DNA of 64,000 bases from Salsuginibacillus kocurii DSM 18087 (GCF_000377705.1 NZ_KB898624.1:240516-304515); one strand, 5' to 3'. Shown: positions 1-10,465, counted from the stretch's first letter. Translations and numbers: made by a program. The notes: generated from the letters alone by a model not told the origin.

Positions 1-1483
1 CAATTTTTAATTCTTCTACATTCTCTTGAATTTTCGTACGGCGCTCTTCGCCATAGGTTTTACTAATAGCTTTCAGCTCTTTTTTAATGACCTGTGCTAA
101 TTTCTTTTCACTACCCAAAACTTCTTCAAGCTTCTTAATATTTTGTTCTAACTCAGATTTTTCTTGAGCAAGTGTTTGTACGTCTGTATTTGTTAAACGG
201 TATAGCTGAAGGTTTACAATAGCTTCAGCTTGTTCCTCTGTAAATGTAAACCGTGCTTGAATATTCCGTTTCGCATCTGCTTTATCTTTTGATGCTCGAA
301 TTTCTTCAATTACTTCATCCAATACCGACACGGCATGCATAAGGCCTTCGACAATATGAAGTCGTTTTTGTGCTTTTGTTAAATCGTGGGTAGACCTTGC
401 AGTTACAACTTCTTTTTGGTGCGCAATATAAGCATCCAACAGCTGTGGTAAAGTTAAAAGAGACGGAGTCTTATTAGCAATCGCTACCATATTAAAATTG
501 TATGTAAGCTGCAGGTCTGTGTTTTTGTACATATAGTTCAATATGCTTTGAGCGTCTGCTTCTTTTTTTAATTCAATTACAATCCGCAAGCCGGTGCGAT
601 CAGTGTCATCCCGAACTTCCGCAATGCCGTCGATTTTTTTGTCAAAGCGGATCTCATCCATTTTCTTGACTAAGGTTGCTTTGTTTACATCGTACGGAAT
701 TTCGGTAATTACGATTTGCTGGCGCCCGCTGCGCACATCTTCAATTGCTGCTGTTCCCCGTAATACAGCTTTCCCTTTCCCTGTTTCATAGGCTTTTTGA
801 ATCCCGTCCATTCCTTGGATCGAACCGCCTCCAGGAAAATCAGGACCTGTTAAAACAGTCATAATATCAGCAACACTGCACGTTGGTTTATCCATCCGCA
901 TGATGACAGCATCGATTACTTCTGCCAGATTATGCGGCGGAATGTCTGTAGCATAACCGGAAGAAATACCGGTAGAACCATTAACAAGCAAATTTGGAAA
1001 CCGTGAAGGAAGGACAACCGGTTCTTCTTGTGTGTCATCAAAATTGGGAATGAATTCAACCGTTTCTTTATCAATTTCTCTTAGCATCTCTGTGGCTATT
1101 GGGCTGAGCCTTGCTTCTGTATAACGCATAGCAGCCGGGGGATCGCCATCAATCGAGCCGTTATTGCCGTGCATTTCAATCAGCATGTTTTTTGATTTCC
1201 AATTCTGGCTCATCCGCACAAGTGCTTCATAAACCGAAGAATCACCGTGCGGGTGATAGTTACCAATCACATTACCAACTGTTTTGGCAGCTTTTCGAAA
1301 CGGTTTGTCGGCTGTATTTCCGTCTTGCCTCATTGCATAAAGAATACGGCGCTGCACCGGCTTGAGACCATCTCTTGCATCTGGCAGCGCCCGTTCTTGA
1401 ATAATATATTTACTGTATCTGCCAAAGCGGTCGCCTAGTACATCTTCTAATGGCAAATCAAGGTACGTTTCAGCTTCGTTCAC
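1..1483 (-). CDS. parC: DNA topoisomerase IV subunit A (ParC), 3' end beyond window
   Basis: Subunit A of topoisomerase IV, which with ParE separates linked daughter chromosomes by ATP-driven double-strand passage. About 494 codons are visible; the C-terminal part lies outside the window. The visible part holds the breakage-reunion core: [12 protein letters not shown] near residues 77-88 (the quinolone-resistance region, with two Ser) and [10 protein letters not shown] with the catalytic Tyr at about 121, followed by a charged helical region. The start is a GTG that overlaps the parE stop as GTGA, with GAGGAGG seven bases upstream inside parE, so the two are translationally coupled. ParC rather than GyrA is inferred from the parE partner and the Bacillus-like neighbourhood. 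Confidence 0.95.
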   Translation of the reverse strand, partial: MNEAETYLDLPLEDVLGDRFGRYSKYIIQERALPDARDGLKPVQRRILYAMRQDGNTADKPFRKAAKTVGNVIGNYHPHGDSSVYEALVRMSQNWKSKNMLIEMHGNNGSIDGDPPAAMRYTEARLSPIATEMLREIDKETVEFIPNFDDTQEEPVVLPSRFPNLLVNGSTGISSGYATDIPPHNLAEVIDAVIMRMDKPTCSVADIMTVLTGPDFPGGGSIQGMDGIQKAYETGKGKAVLRGTAAIEDVRSGRQQIVITEIPYDVNKATLVKKMDEIRFDKKIDGIAEVRDDTDRTGLRIVIELKKEADAQSILNYMYKNTDLQLTYNFNMVAIANKTPSLLTLPQLLDAYIAHQKEVVTARSTHDLTKAQKRLHIVEGLMHAVSVLDEVIEEIRASKDKADAKRNIQARFTFTEEQAEAIVNLQLYRLTNTDVQTLAQEKSELEQNIKKLEEVLGSEKKLAQVIKKELKAISKTYGEERRTKIQENVEELKI

Positions 1484-3459
1484 GATAGATCCTCCTCAGT
1501 GACATGCAGGTGTTCATTTTCTAAGATATTGGTTTCTTCTTCTAAGCCAAATGCCACATGTGATTCAATCCATTTTCTCCGCGGTTCAACTTTATCACCC
1601 ATCAAGGTGGATACACGTTTATCTGCGCGGGCAATATCCTCCATTGTTACCCGGATCAGCGTTCTCGTTTCAGGGTTCATTGTCGTCTCCCACAGCTGGG
1701 TCGCATCCATTTCACCTAACCCTTTGTAACGTTGGATGGCATAGCCTTTGCCGACTTGTTTAATAGCATCATTCAACTCATCTTCATTCCAGGCATAGAC
1801 GACTTTTTCTTTCGCCCCGCTCCCTTTGCTTACTTTATAAAGCGGAGGCAACGCAATGAAGACTTTCCCTGCTTCTATCAAAGGAAGCATATACCGGTAA
1901 AAGAAGGTTAACAGCAAAACTTGAATATGAGCGCCGTCCGTATCAGCATCGGTCATAATAATGACTTTATTGTAATTGCTGTCTTCCATCGTAAAATCTG
2001 TGCCAACGCCTGCCCCAAGCGCGTAAATGATCGTGCGAATCTCTTCGTTTTTCATAATATCATCAAGCTTTGCCTTTTCCGTATTAATCACTTTTCCGCG
2101 CAATGGCAGAACAGCTTGGAATTTTCGGTCTCTTCCCTGCTTGGCAGAACCTCCGGCTGAATCCCCTTCGACGAGATACAGTTCATTTTGGTCCGTTTTT
2201 TTCGACTGGGCAGGGGTTAATTTTCCGCTTAAGAGCGCATCTTTTTTGCCTTTCTTTTTGCCATTTCGCGCTTCTTCCCGTGCTTTGCGGGCTGCTTCAC
2301 GAGCTTGCTGGGCTTTGATCGACTTTTTAATTAGCATCGAAGCTGTATCAGGATTTTCTTCTAAGTAATACGTTAATTTCTCTGAAACAATGGTATCAAG
2401 AGCTGACCTTGCTTCAGGAGTACCTAGCTTCCCCTTTGTCTGCCCTTCAAACTGCAGTTTTGCTTCTGGCACGCGGATAGATATAACAGCAGTAAAGCCT
2501 TCGCGGATATCAGAGCCTTCAAGGTTTTTATCTTTATCTTTAAGCAAGTTCATCTTGCGGGCATATTCATTAATGACGCGTGTCAAAGCGGTTTTTGTAC
2601 CAATCTCATGCGTTCCCCCGTCTTTGGTGCGGACATTGTTCACAAACGAAAGAATGTTCTCAGTGTAGCCGTCATTAAACTGAAAGGCCACTTCAGCTTC
2701 AATATCTGTCTGCTTCCCGGCAAAATGGACAACAGAATGAAGCTGTTCTTTATCTTCATTTACATATTCGACAAAGGCTTGAATGCCTGTATCAAACTGA
2801 AACGTTTCCTGTTCTTTCTTTTCAGGGCGGAGGTCCGTTAAGGTAATCGCTACTCCCTGCAGTAGGAAAGCTGCTTCCCTCAGGCGCTCAGCCAGCGTTT
2901 CATAAGAAAATGACGTAACGCTGAATATTTGCTCATCTGGTTTAAATGAAATGGTTGTACCGGAACGCTTGGAAGTTCCTTCTTTTAAGAGCGTTGTTGC
3001 CGGTTTCCCACCATTTTCAAAATACTGCTTGTATCTGTGCCCATCCCGGTGGATGTCGACGACAAGCCATTCGGAAAGGGCATTTACAACGGAAGCCCCT
3101 ACACCATGCAGTCCTCCACTTGTAGAATATCCTCCTTGGCCAAACTTCCCGCCTGCATGAAGGACGGTCATAATAACTTCCGGCGTCGGCTTTCCAGTTT
3201 GGTGCGTACCTACCGGCATCCCCCTTCCCCAATCGGTAACGGAGACACTTCCGTCTTTGTTTAGGGTAACATCTATAGTTGTACCGTAGCCGGCAAGCGC
3301 TTCATCTACGGCATTATCTACGATTTCAAACACAAGATGGTGAAGTCCACGATTATCTGTGCTTCCTATATACATTCCTGGGCGCTTTCGCACGGCTTCA
3401 AGGCCTTCAAGCACCTGAATGGCATCATCTGAATAATCAGCATTGATTTTTGCACACAC
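1480..3459 (-). CDS. parE: DNA topoisomerase IV subunit B (ParE)
   Basis: ATPase subunit of topoisomerase IV. The GHKL ATPase domain is N-terminal ([22 protein letters not shown], and [17 protein letters not shown] in the ATP lid). The TOPRIM domain follows ([18 protein letters not shown] and [11 protein letters not shown], which supplies the Mg-binding Asp residues). I chose the GTG at 3459 because AAAGGGGA lies eight bases upstream and the protein then has 659 residues, close to the roughly 655 of Bacillus ParE. The frame stays open to an ATG at 3528, which has no visible ribosome site. It overlaps parC by four bases in one operon. Confidence 0.95.
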   Translation of the reverse strand: MCAKINADYSDDAIQVLEGLEAVRKRPGMYIGSTDNRGLHHLVFEIVDNAVDEALAGYGTTIDVTLNKDGSVSVTDWGRGMPVGTHQTGKPTPEVIMTVLHAGGKFGQGGYSTSGGLHGVGASVVNALSEWLVVDIHRDGHRYKQYFENGGKPATTLLKEGTSKRSGTTISFKPDEQIFSVTSFSYETLAERLREAAFLLQGVAITLTDLRPEKKEQETFQFDTGIQAFVEYVNEDKEQLHSVVHFAGKQTDIEAEVAFQFNDGYTENILSFVNNVRTKDGGTHEIGTKTALTRVINEYARKMNLLKDKDKNLEGSDIREGFTAVISIRVPEAKLQFEGQTKGKLGTPEARSALDTIVSEKLTYYLEENPDTASMLIKKSIKAQQAREAARKAREEARNGKKKGKKDALLSGKLTPAQSKKTDQNELYLVEGDSAGGSAKQGRDRKFQAVLPLRGKVINTEKAKLDDIMKNEEIRTIIYALGAGVGTDFTMEDSNYNKVIIMTDADTDGAHIQVLLLTFFYRYMLPLIEAGKVFIALPPLYKVSKGSGAKEKVVYAWNEDELNDAIKQVGKGYAIQRYKGLGEMDATQLWETTMNPETRTLIRVTMEDIARADKRVSTLMGDKVEPRRKWIESHVAFGLEEETNILENEHLHVTEEDLS

Positions 3460-3667
3460 GTATTTGTTCCCCTTTCTCGGCGTATACGTTCCACTACTAA
3501 CATAACACATTCTTTCATGAAGGAACATGTGTTTCTATTTTTGTATGTTAAGTTACTGTTCATATTATGCCTTGCTATTTTAAGTGCGACAACCTTATTT
3601 TGCATTTCTTTCGAAGAATATGTAAACCGGTTCCACCATTTATCTGTTAAAAACAGCGAAAGAAAAG

Positions 3668-3697
3668 CAGGGCCAACCCGTTTCTGAGTCAGCCCTG
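3668..3697 (-). terminator. Rho-independent terminator after the CoA-binding protein gene
   Basis: On the minus strand the arms CAGGGC and GCCCTG close a hairpin followed by CTTTTCTTT. It lies just past the stop at 3711 and separates this gene from parE. Confidence 0.6.
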
Positions 3698-3710
3698 ACG
3701 ACCTTCATGC

Positions 3711-4124
3711 TTATGTCAAGATGGCATGCTCTACTTTGATGCAACGGTCCATAATAACAGTCATTCCGGCGTTTGTTGCAGTTTGAGCTGCCTCCTCATT
3801 CCTAAGGTCGAGCTGAGCCCAAAACACATCCGCATCAATTTGAGCGGCTTCCTCCGCCACTTCAGGTAAATGCTCACTACGGCGAAAAACATTGACAATA
3901 TCAACATGCCCCTTTAGTTCTTTTAAAGAAGAAAGAGCCTCTACTCCTAAAACTTCGTTTACTTTAGGGTTTACTGGAATGATCTCATAGCCTGCTTTTT
4001 GCATTTCTCGGCTCACTTGATAAGAGGTTCGCCCCGGGTCGTCCGATAGACCAACTACAGCTATACGCTTGGCATTGGTTAAGATTTTTTTAATGTCTTC
4101 TTGAGACGGGTTGCTAAAAGCCAC
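3711..4124 (-). CDS. yneT: CoA-binding Rossmann protein, YneT/YccU type
   Basis: Small CoA_binding-family protein of about 137 residues; its biological role is not established. The sequence has an N-terminal Rossmann turn (RIAVVGLSDDPGRTSYQVS), a central VNVFRRSEHLPEV and a C-terminal stretch ending with DRCIKVEHA, all typical of the family. In Bacillus subtilis the equivalent gene, yneT, sits next to parE-parC as here. The start is uncertain: AAGGAGG is followed after two bases by ATG (4130) and after eight by GTG (4124); the GTG has the better spacing. An upstream GTG at 4142 would begin before the ribosome site and is unlikely. Confidence 0.8.
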   Translation of the reverse strand: MAFSNPSQEDIKKILTNAKRIAVVGLSDDPGRTSYQVSREMQKAGYEIIPVNPKVNEVLGVEALSSLKELKGHVDIVNVFRRSEHLPEVAEEAAQIDADVFWAQLDLRNEEAAQTATNAGMTVIMDRCIKVEHAILT

Positions 4125-4212
4125 CAACATCTCCTCCTTCACGTAACATTCGCTTTTATAGATTGTTCGACGAGGGCTGCTTTAATTCCTTTTAATAAAG
4201 GGAAAAAGAAAA

Positions 4213-4251
4213 GTGAAGCTCGTTTTTCGCAAATCCGAAAAACGAGCTCAC
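4213..4251 (-). terminator. Rho-independent terminator of the sigma-54 CoA-transferase operon
   Basis: Long perfect stem AGCTCGTTTTTCG / CGAAAAACGAGCT, extended by GTG/CAC, followed on the minus strand by a T-rich tail (CACTTTTCTTTTTCCC). It lies 45 bases past the SDR stop. Confidence 0.8.
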
Positions 4252-4296
4252 CTATGTGTTATACGTTTTCCCTGTTAGAACCCCCTTCAAACTAAC

Positions 4297-5037
4297 TCAT
4301 ATAACGACACCCCCATCAACGCTTAGAACCGTTCCGGTGATGAAACGAGCTTCATCTGATGCTAAAAATGTATAAGCATTTGCAATATCTTCTGGTCGCC
4401 CAAGCTCGTTTAAGACGGATTTCTCTCTCATCATATCTAAAACTTTATCTGGCATTGCTTCAGTCATAGGGGTAAGAATGAAACCAGGTGCAACAGAGTT
4501 AACCCGTATATTGAATTTCCCCAATTCTTTCGCCCACGTTTTGGTCATACCGTTGACACCAAATTTTGTCGCTGCGTAGTTGGTTTGGCCAAAATTGCCG
4601 AACTGTCCGACAACCGAAGATGCGTTTAAGATCACTCCTTGCTTTTGTTCTTTCATAATCTGGCCAGCGGCTTGAGACACAAGGAAAACTCCTTTTAAAT
4701 TGACGTTAATAACCTGGTCCCACTCTTCTTCAGACATTTTTAACAGTTGGGCATCCGCCGTGATACCTGCGTTATTTACTAAAATATCAATCATGCCCAT
4801 TTCTTCTTGTAAAGTGGTGAAAAAATGCTCTACGTCCGCTTTATTGGTGACATCTAACGCTTTCCCCATCACCTGGACACCGTCTGTAGCAATTCCCCTT
4901 GCTGTATCTTTTACTTCCTCGTCTTTTAAATCAACAAGGATCACGTTAGCTCCTTCAGCGGCAAACTTTTCTGCAGTTGCTTTCCCAATTCCACGTGCGC
5001 CACCAGTTATTACAGCTGTTTTATTTTTTAATCGCAT
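4297..5037 (-). CDS. SDR dehydrogenase, likely 3-hydroxybutyrate or acetoacetyl-CoA reductase type
   Basis: Short-chain dehydrogenase of 246 residues. It shows TGGARGIGKA for nucleotide binding (about 11-20), DVTN, the NNAG motif near 88, and the catalytic Ser...YAATK (Tyr and Lys near 153-157). By sequence it resembles FabG/PhaB enzymes. It is the last gene after a CoA-transferase and a GntP permease under a sigma-54 promoter. That setting suggests oxidation of D-3-hydroxybutyrate to acetoacetate, but reduction of acetoacetyl-CoA cannot be excluded from sequence. The ATG is preceded by AGAAGGAGCG at good spacing. The substrate is an inference; SDR membership is certain. Confidence 0.85.
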   Translation of the reverse strand: MRLKNKTAVITGGARGIGKATAEKFAAEGANVILVDLKDEEVKDTARGIATDGVQVMGKALDVTNKADVEHFFTTLQEEMGMIDILVNNAGITADAQLLKMSEEEWDQVINVNLKGVFLVSQAAGQIMKEQKQGVILNASSVVGQFGNFGQTNYAATKFGVNGMTKTWAKELGKFNIRVNSVAPGFILTPMTEAMPDKVLDMMREKSVLNELGRPEDIANAYTFLASDEARFITGTVLSVDGGVVI

Positions 5038-5123
5038 ACGTATCGCTCCTTCTACTTGTATAAGTTTACTTCAAGTAATCAGTACAGCACTGACGTTGTA
5101 ACATGGATTTATGCTCTCTTTTT

Positions 5124-6407
5124 TTATACGAGGCCGGTGAGATTAATGAGGATCGCTACAATAACGGATAGAACGGGTATGAACACCGCTACTACAAATA
5201 TATCTTTATATGCTTCTTTGTGGGTCATGCCCGTAACAGCTAACAAGGTCAGCACAGCACCGTTATGAGGCAGCGCATCCAAGCCTCCTGAAGCAATTGA
5301 AGCTACACGGTGAAATGCTTCAGGTGGAATGCCTGTTTCTAAGGCAAGTTGATAATATTGCTCACCTAGCGCATCCAGCGCAATACTCATTCCGCCTGAT
5401 GCGGAGCCGGTAGCACCTGCAAGCACATTAACTGCAGCAGCTTGAGAGACGAGCGGGCCGCCTTGAATGTTTAATACTAAGGCTGTTAACCGTTCAAAGC
5501 CCGGTACAGCTTGAACGACAGCCCCAAAACCGACGGCTGCGCTCGTGTTCACAATAGCAATCACCGATCCGCTTGCTCCAGCATTCATTGCCTTTGTGAA
5601 TGATTTAATCATGGATAAATTAAGAAGCATGATCAAGATGATACCTGAGATTAACGCCACTATAATATCCCAATTTAATACATTTAACGTAAAAATGACG
5701 ATCACAAGCGGAAGAAGAGATAGAATCCAATGAGGTACGCGCCCTTCTTCATTCATTTCATTTTTATCTTTTGGTTCTGTGAAACGTTCACCATTCGTTC
5801 GCAATTTTCCTTCCCGCCACCGTAAATAATAATATCCACCTACAGCCATAACGAGGGCAGCAGAAATTCCCATCACCGGGGCTGCAGCTGCATTGGTCTG
5901 ATAAGCTTCCATTGGGATCAGGTTTTGAATTTGGGGTGTGCCTGGAATGGCAGTCATCGTAAACGTGAAAGCCCCAAGTGCAATGGTAGCTGGCAGGAGC
6001 CGTCTAGATATATCAGCTTCACGGAACAACGCTAATGCTAGCGGATAGACCGCAAATACTACGACAAACAAACTCACCCCGCCGTATGTTAAAACAGCGG
6101 CAGATGTTAACACTCCTAAAATCGCTCGTTTTGTGCCTATCACTTTTGTAATGGCTTCAGCAACTGAACGAGCCATACCTGTGTCTTCCATTAACTTTCC
6201 AAAGATGGCCCCTAACATAAATACCGGAAACCAATCCCCTGCAAAATCCACAAACCCTGCCATATACGTATCACGATACGCTTCTAGTAAATTTAGTCCT
6301 CCAGTAAGTGCTACTACTCCTGCCGTAATAGGAGCAACCCAGATGATAGACCAACCGCGGTAAGCTAAAAACATAAGTAGCGCAAGTCCTAAGAATATCC
6401 CAAACAT
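5124..6407 (-). CDS. GntP family permease, probable hydroxybutyrate/short-acid transporter
   Basis: Integral membrane protein of 427 residues with about twelve hydrophobic segments over its full length. Features typical of the gluconate:H+ symporter (GntP) superfamily are visible: an early GAIFGKLMEDTGMARSVA and a late ATGSASGGMSIALDAL and GLDALPHNGAVLTLLAVTG. Gluconate is not the likely substrate, because no kinase or sugar-acid enzyme is nearby. The 19-base gap to the CoA-transferase and the SDR gene downstream point to uptake of 3-hydroxybutyrate or acetoacetate. Relatives in this superfamily that sit beside ketone-body genes are known in many bacteria. An 86-base gap separates it from the SDR gene, without a visible terminator. 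Confidence 0.85.
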   Translation of the reverse strand: MFGIFLGLALLMFLAYRGWSIIWVAPITAGVVALTGGLNLLEAYRDTYMAGFVDFAGDWFPVFMLGAIFGKLMEDTGMARSVAEAITKVIGTKRAILGVLTSAAVLTYGGVSLFVVVFAVYPLALALFREADISRRLLPATIALGAFTFTMTAIPGTPQIQNLIPMEAYQTNAAAAPVMGISAALVMAVGGYYYLRWREGKLRTNGERFTEPKDKNEMNEEGRVPHWILSLLPLVIVIFTLNVLNWDIIVALISGIILIMLLNLSMIKSFTKAMNAGASGSVIAIVNTSAAVGFGAVVQAVPGFERLTALVLNIQGGPLVSQAAAVNVLAGATGSASGGMSIALDALGEQYYQLALETGIPPEAFHRVASIASGGLDALPHNGAVLTLLAVTGMTHKEAYKDIFVVAVFIPVLSVIVAILINLTGLV

Positions 6408-6426
6408 GATGTGGCCTCCTCTTTAG

Positions 6427-7989
6427 TTAAGCTGGGCTCGCAGGGTTAAGTCCCATCAATGAGTCTGTGAAAATAGTTACGTCCATTTCTTTTAGTTCGT
6501 TGCTTATAACCGGCTTGAAATCCATCTGGGCAAGAATATCTTTTTCAAGGTCAATACCGGGAGCAATTTCAATTAATGTTAATCCCTTTTCGCCAAGTTT
6601 AAACACTGCGCGTTCAGTAACGTACAAGACAGGCTGGCCGACCTCATTAGCATAAGTGCCGCTAAAGGTAATGTGCTCGACCTCGCTTACAAACTTCTTA
6701 ACCTTACCTTCTTCTAAAATGCTGATCTTGCCCTCTTTGATTTCGACTTTTAACCCACTTGCGGTAAAAGTGCCGCAGAATATCACTTTTTGAGCGTTTT
6801 GGCTGATGTTAATAAAACCGCCGGCTCCAGCAATTTTTGGCCCAAATTTACTCACATTCACATTGCCGTATTGATCGAGCTGGGCCAGACCCAAATAAGC
6901 TAGGTCCAGACCGCCACCGTCGTAATAGTCGAATTGATACGGTTGATCTATAATCGCATCTGGATTCGTAGAAGCACCAAAGCTTAAACCTCCAGCGGGA
7001 ACACCGCCTATCGGACCGGATTCTAGCGTCAGCCGCAGGTCTCTACCCACTCCTTCTTCCGTTGCTACCATTGCAACGCCTTCAGGGACGCCAATACCTA
7101 GATTGGTAATCGCATTTGGAATCAATTCTTGCGCAGAGCGGCGCGCAATAACTTTCCGTTCATCCAAAGGCAGTGTTTTTAACGAGGAGAGGGACCGTTT
7201 AAGTTCTCCAGCGTAGGCGGGATTGTACTGTTCGCCAAACGTCTGCATATGTTCTTCCGGTTCTGATTGCACAATTGCATCTACATAAATACCGGGAATT
7301 TTGACCATGCGGGGGTCAAGTGTGTTCGCTTCCACAATATCTTCCACTTGCAAAATGACATATCCACCCGAATTGCGCACTGCTTGAGCAATGGAGAGAA
7401 CTTCAAGCGTTCCTGCTTCTTTTTCTAACGTCGCATTGCCGTTTTCATCGGCAAACGTGCCGCGAATCATAGCCACATGAACGGGAAAGCGCTTATAAAA
7501 CAAACACGTCTGGCCGTTAATTGTTAGTTTTTCAACCAGGTCTTCTGTTGTTTTAGTATTTAATTTCCCTCCATCAACTTCAGGATCGACGAACGTTTTT
7601 AAACCGACGTGTGTCATCGTGCCTGGCTTGCCAGCTGCAATATCACGAAATAAATGGGTGATTACCCCTTGCGGTAAGTTATAAGCTTCAATTTTATTTT
7701 CGATCGCTAATTGTTGCAGGCTCGGAGCCAGACCCCAGTGTCCACCTATCACTCGTTTTATAAGACCTTCATACCCTAAATGATTTAAACCTCGGTTTTT
7801 GCCATCCCCTTGACCCGCTGCATAGACAAGGGTTAAATCTACTGGTTTCTTTTCTTCTAGAAAACGTTCTTCTAACGCTCTGGATAAAGCTTCCGGATGC
7901 CCATTTCCAACAAATCCTCCGGTAGCAACTGTGGCACCATCTGAGATGTTTGCGATGGCTGCTCTTGCTGACATAACTTTTGACATCAT
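6427..7989 (-). CDS. Fused acyl-CoA:acetate/3-ketoacid CoA-transferase
   Basis: Family I CoA-transferase of 520 residues with alpha and beta halves fused in one chain, as in the YdiF type. It moves CoA between acyl-CoA and a carboxylic acid such as acetoacetate. The N-terminal half begins [25 protein letters not shown]; the second half carries [13 protein letters not shown] and then [15 protein letters not shown], in which Glu323 is the expected catalytic residue. It is the first gene of the operon with the GntP permease and the SDR. A consensus sigma-54 promoter lies 50 bases upstream. In this setting it would make acetoacetyl-CoA for the thiolase at 10512-11699. AAAGG precedes the ATG by seven bases. 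Confidence 0.9.
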   Translation of the reverse strand: MMSKVMSARAAIANISDGATVATGGFVGNGHPEALSRALEERFLEEKKPVDLTLVYAAGQGDGKNRGLNHLGYEGLIKRVIGGHWGLAPSLQQLAIENKIEAYNLPQGVITHLFRDIAAGKPGTMTHVGLKTFVDPEVDGGKLNTKTTEDLVEKLTINGQTCLFYKRFPVHVAMIRGTFADENGNATLEKEAGTLEVLSIAQAVRNSGGYVILQVEDIVEANTLDPRMVKIPGIYVDAIVQSEPEEHMQTFGEQYNPAYAGELKRSLSSLKTLPLDERKVIARRSAQELIPNAITNLGIGVPEGVAMVATEEGVGRDLRLTLESGPIGGVPAGGLSFGASTNPDAIIDQPYQFDYYDGGGLDLAYLGLAQLDQYGNVNVSKFGPKIAGAGGFINISQNAQKVIFCGTFTASGLKVEIKEGKISILEEGKVKKFVSEVEHITFSGTYANEVGQPVLYVTERAVFKLGEKGLTLIEIAPGIDLEKDILAQMDFKPVISNELKEMDVTIFTDSLMGLNPASPA

Positions 7990-8038
7990 TCACATTCCTT
8001 TCATAGACAAGATATTGTAAGCGGTTGCAATACTATAA

Positions 8039-8056
8039 TTGCAAAGTCTGTGCCAA
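8039..8056 (-). promoter_or_regulatory. Sigma-54 (-24/-12) promoter of the CoA-transferase operon
   Basis: Minus-strand TTGGCACAGACTTTGCAA matches the sigma-54 consensus YTGGCACRNNNNTTGCW at all fixed positions, with GG at 8053-8054 and GC at 8041-8042. It lies 50 bases upstream of the CoA-transferase ATG. The promoter at 11738-11755 is almost identical. Confidence 0.9.
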
Positions 8057-8080
8057 CATTTCTCAGCATGAAAGCAAAGA

Positions 8081-8107
8081 AAAAAAGCCTGAACACAGGC
8101 TTTTTAA
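8081..8107 (-). terminator. Rho-independent terminator of the sigma-54 activator gene
   Basis: AAAAGCCTG / CAGGCTTTT stem with an AACA-type loop and, on the minus strand, a run TTTTTTTCTTT. It ends transcription from the activator gene just before the -24 element, so the CoA-transferase operon depends on its own promoter. Confidence 0.85.
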
Positions 8108-8143
8108 AGAAAAACTATTGAATTTTTCTATCATAGATTTTAT

Positions 8144-8255
8144 TTTTGTTCAGATTATGTACAATTATCGAAGTGCCATTGTTATCTTTGTTCAGATAAG
8201 TGTACAATTTTATCCAAACATGTTTAGTTGTAAATCTAAGCGTACAATTCATTTA
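8144..8255. promoter_or_regulatory. Array of three repeats, probable upstream activator sites
   Basis: Two clear copies read TTTGTTCAGAT followed by TGTACAATT (8145-8166 and 8187-8209). A third partial copy reads AAATCTAAGCGTACAATT (8232-8249). The GTACAATT cores start at 8159, 8202 and 8242, i.e. 43 and 40 bases apart, close to four helical turns. They lie 90-215 bases upstream of the -24 element, the usual place for enhancer-binding activators. That the neighbouring activator binds here is inferred. Confidence 0.65.
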
Positions 8256-8298
8256 TAAAATTCCGCTGGTACCTATGAGCCGGCCTTATTAGGGCTGT

Positions 8299-10314
8299 TC
8301 ATTTCTTATTTTGGTTAGCTAGTTTTTCATATAATGAAGTTCGGCTGATGTTTAAGAGTTGAGCCGTTTTGGATTTATTTCCTTTGGCCACTTCCATCGC
8401 TTGTTTAATCGCTTCGTTTTCCGCCCGTTGAACGGTAAGAGAAAGTGGCAGAACTTCAGACTGAGTCGGATGCTCGGGAGTTTTCCCTACAATTTTTTCA
8501 GGTAAATGATGAGTTTGGATGGTTCCATGTTCATCAACCATATTAATCGCACGTTCAATTACATTTTCTAGTTCCCGTATATTCCCCGGCCAGTTATAAT
8601 TGAGCAAATAACGTTTCACTTTATCATCGATACCCTTGATGGTTTTGGCCAAGCGTGCTGAAACCTTGGTGATAAAATAGTTTAACAGAAACGAAATGTC
8701 TTCTTGACGATCTCGTAACGGCGGAATTTGAATAGGCACGACATGTAATCGGTAATATAAATCGAGACGAAAATCTCCATCCTCCACCATTTGTTCTAGA
8801 TGTCGATTCGTGGCAGCAACAATTCGTACATCAATTTTCTGGGAAGAAGAAGATCCGATTTTTTCAACCTCTCGTTCCTGTAACACACGCAAAAACTTCA
8901 CTTGCATATGAAGCGGTAAGTCCCCGATTTCGTCTAAAAATATGGTTCCTCCGTCTGCGGCTTCAAACTTTCCCGTTTTCCCACCTTTTTTTGCTCCAGT
9001 AAAGGCACCTTCCACATAACCGAATAATTCAGCTTCTAGCAGATCAGCAGGTATGGCAGCACAATTGACTTTCACAAATGAACCTAACGAACGTGGACTA
9101 TCTAAATGAATGGCATGGGCAAATAATTCTTTCCCTGTCCCACTCTCTCCCAACAGCAATAAATTGGACTCTGTCTTCGCTGCTTTTTTAGCCATTTGTT
9201 TTGTCTGTTGCAAGGCGGTACTCTCTCCGATTATATCTTCAAAGCGGTAACTTGCTTGGTTTTGTTCTTCAATTTCACCTCGGTAGCGCTTTAGTTCTGT
9301 TTCCATTTTATGAATTCGTTTATGCAGCGCGTTAAAGCCTTTTACATTTTTAAATAACACTTTTCCGGCAGCACCTATAATTACGCCATTCTTTCGGATC
9401 GGAACCCGGGTGGCAATCATATAGTCTCCATGAATTTTTTGCAGGTCGGCAATTTCCGGTTCTCCGGTTTCAGCGACAATATGCATTCGAGAGTTTTCAA
9501 TCACTTCTGTACAATGTTTGCCGACCATGTTTTCGACTCGTTTGTTTAAAAAATCGGCATATTCATTGCTGATCATAGTTACATAACCTCTACTGTCGGT
9601 CATCACAATACCGTCATATAACGTTTCAAATATGGTTTCTAACGTTTCTGTTTTAGTTGAGGCTTCTTCTGCCTCTAGTAAAGGTTGCTTACGCTGAACG
9701 AAGACTCCTTTCCTTCCAGAAGAAAGAGTAATAACTTGCAAGCTCCACTCTTCCTCCTGTTCAGGGAGGAATACAGGACGGACTTGTTGAAATGCTTCAG
9801 CAAAATACGCCCGGTAAGCAGACTTAATTTGCGCTTTCGCCTCAGTAGCTTCTACCAGCCACCCAGCCGACGACGTATATGCGAACAAATGATCTGATTC
9901 ATCAAATAGTAGTATCGCTAATCCACTTGCTTCTGCCCATTCCTGCCATACCGAACCCTCTTTCACATAAGCCTCCAGAAGCTGTTCCGGTTTAATGGTT
10001 CCGACAAAGGCCCCGTCGTCATTAACCACTGGATAAACTTCTTTATCAAAAAGTAGTCCGTCAAGCGGCGCAGTTAATGAGGTAAGAACAGGGCGTTCCA
10101 ATTTCAACGTAGAAATGGGTTCAGTTGGGAGCGTCCCGTTGCTCATGGCGGTTAATAGATGCTGTTGTGTTAATATCCCGGCCACTTCTTTATTTCCTTT
10201 TAGCACAATTACACGTTTGGATGGTTGGTTATAAAAAAAAGCGGCCGCTTCTTTAATCGTACTACTCACGTTCAGGGTGTGTTCGTTCTTGTTCACTAGC
10301 TCTCTAGCGTCCAT
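8299..10314 (-). CDS. Sigma-54-dependent transcriptional activator (CBS-PAS-AAA-Fis)
   Basis: Bacterial enhancer-binding protein of 671 residues. Residues 1-115 look like a CBS-domain pair and about 225-330 a PAS domain. The AAA+ domain carries Walker A GESGTGKE (389-396), the sigma-54 contact loop GAFTGA (436-441) and Walker B FLDEIGD (Asp461-Glu462). A Fis-type helix-turn-helix (NKSKTAQLLNISRTSLYEKL) ends the protein. AAGGAGGGG precedes the ATG. It lies between two units with consensus sigma-54 promoters (CoA-transferase operon and thiolase), so it very probably activates both. The CBS pair suggests sensing of an adenosyl ligand such as AMP, ATP or CoA; the ligand is unknown. Confidence 0.92.
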   Translation of the reverse strand: MDARELVNKNEHTLNVSSTIKEAAAFFYNQPSKRVIVLKGNKEVAGILTQQHLLTAMSNGTLPTEPISTLKLERPVLTSLTAPLDGLLFDKEVYPVVNDDGAFVGTIKPEQLLEAYVKEGSVWQEWAEASGLAILLFDESDHLFAYTSSAGWLVEATEAKAQIKSAYRAYFAEAFQQVRPVFLPEQEEEWSLQVITLSSGRKGVFVQRKQPLLEAEEASTKTETLETIFETLYDGIVMTDSRGYVTMISNEYADFLNKRVENMVGKHCTEVIENSRMHIVAETGEPEIADLQKIHGDYMIATRVPIRKNGVIIGAAGKVLFKNVKGFNALHKRIHKMETELKRYRGEIEEQNQASYRFEDIIGESTALQQTKQMAKKAAKTESNLLLLGESGTGKELFAHAIHLDSPRSLGSFVKVNCAAIPADLLEAELFGYVEGAFTGAKKGGKTGKFEAADGGTIFLDEIGDLPLHMQVKFLRVLQEREVEKIGSSSSQKIDVRIVAATNRHLEQMVEDGDFRLDLYYRLHVVPIQIPPLRDRQEDISFLLNYFITKVSARLAKTIKGIDDKVKRYLLNYNWPGNIRELENVIERAINMVDEHGTIQTHHLPEKIVGKTPEHPTQSEVLPLSLTVQRAENEAIKQAMEVAKGNKSKTAQLLNISRTSLYEKLANQNKK

Positions 10315-10465
10315 GCCACCCCTCCTTAGCTACTTCTAATGATAAAGATTATAGCAAAAAACAAAGAAAGCGTTAACAACGAATTGATTTAAGTGCTTAA
10401 TTAGTAATCGGCAACTACAATGTCATCTTTATGCCTCTCACTTTATAAAGAGCCGTCCCCTGAAT

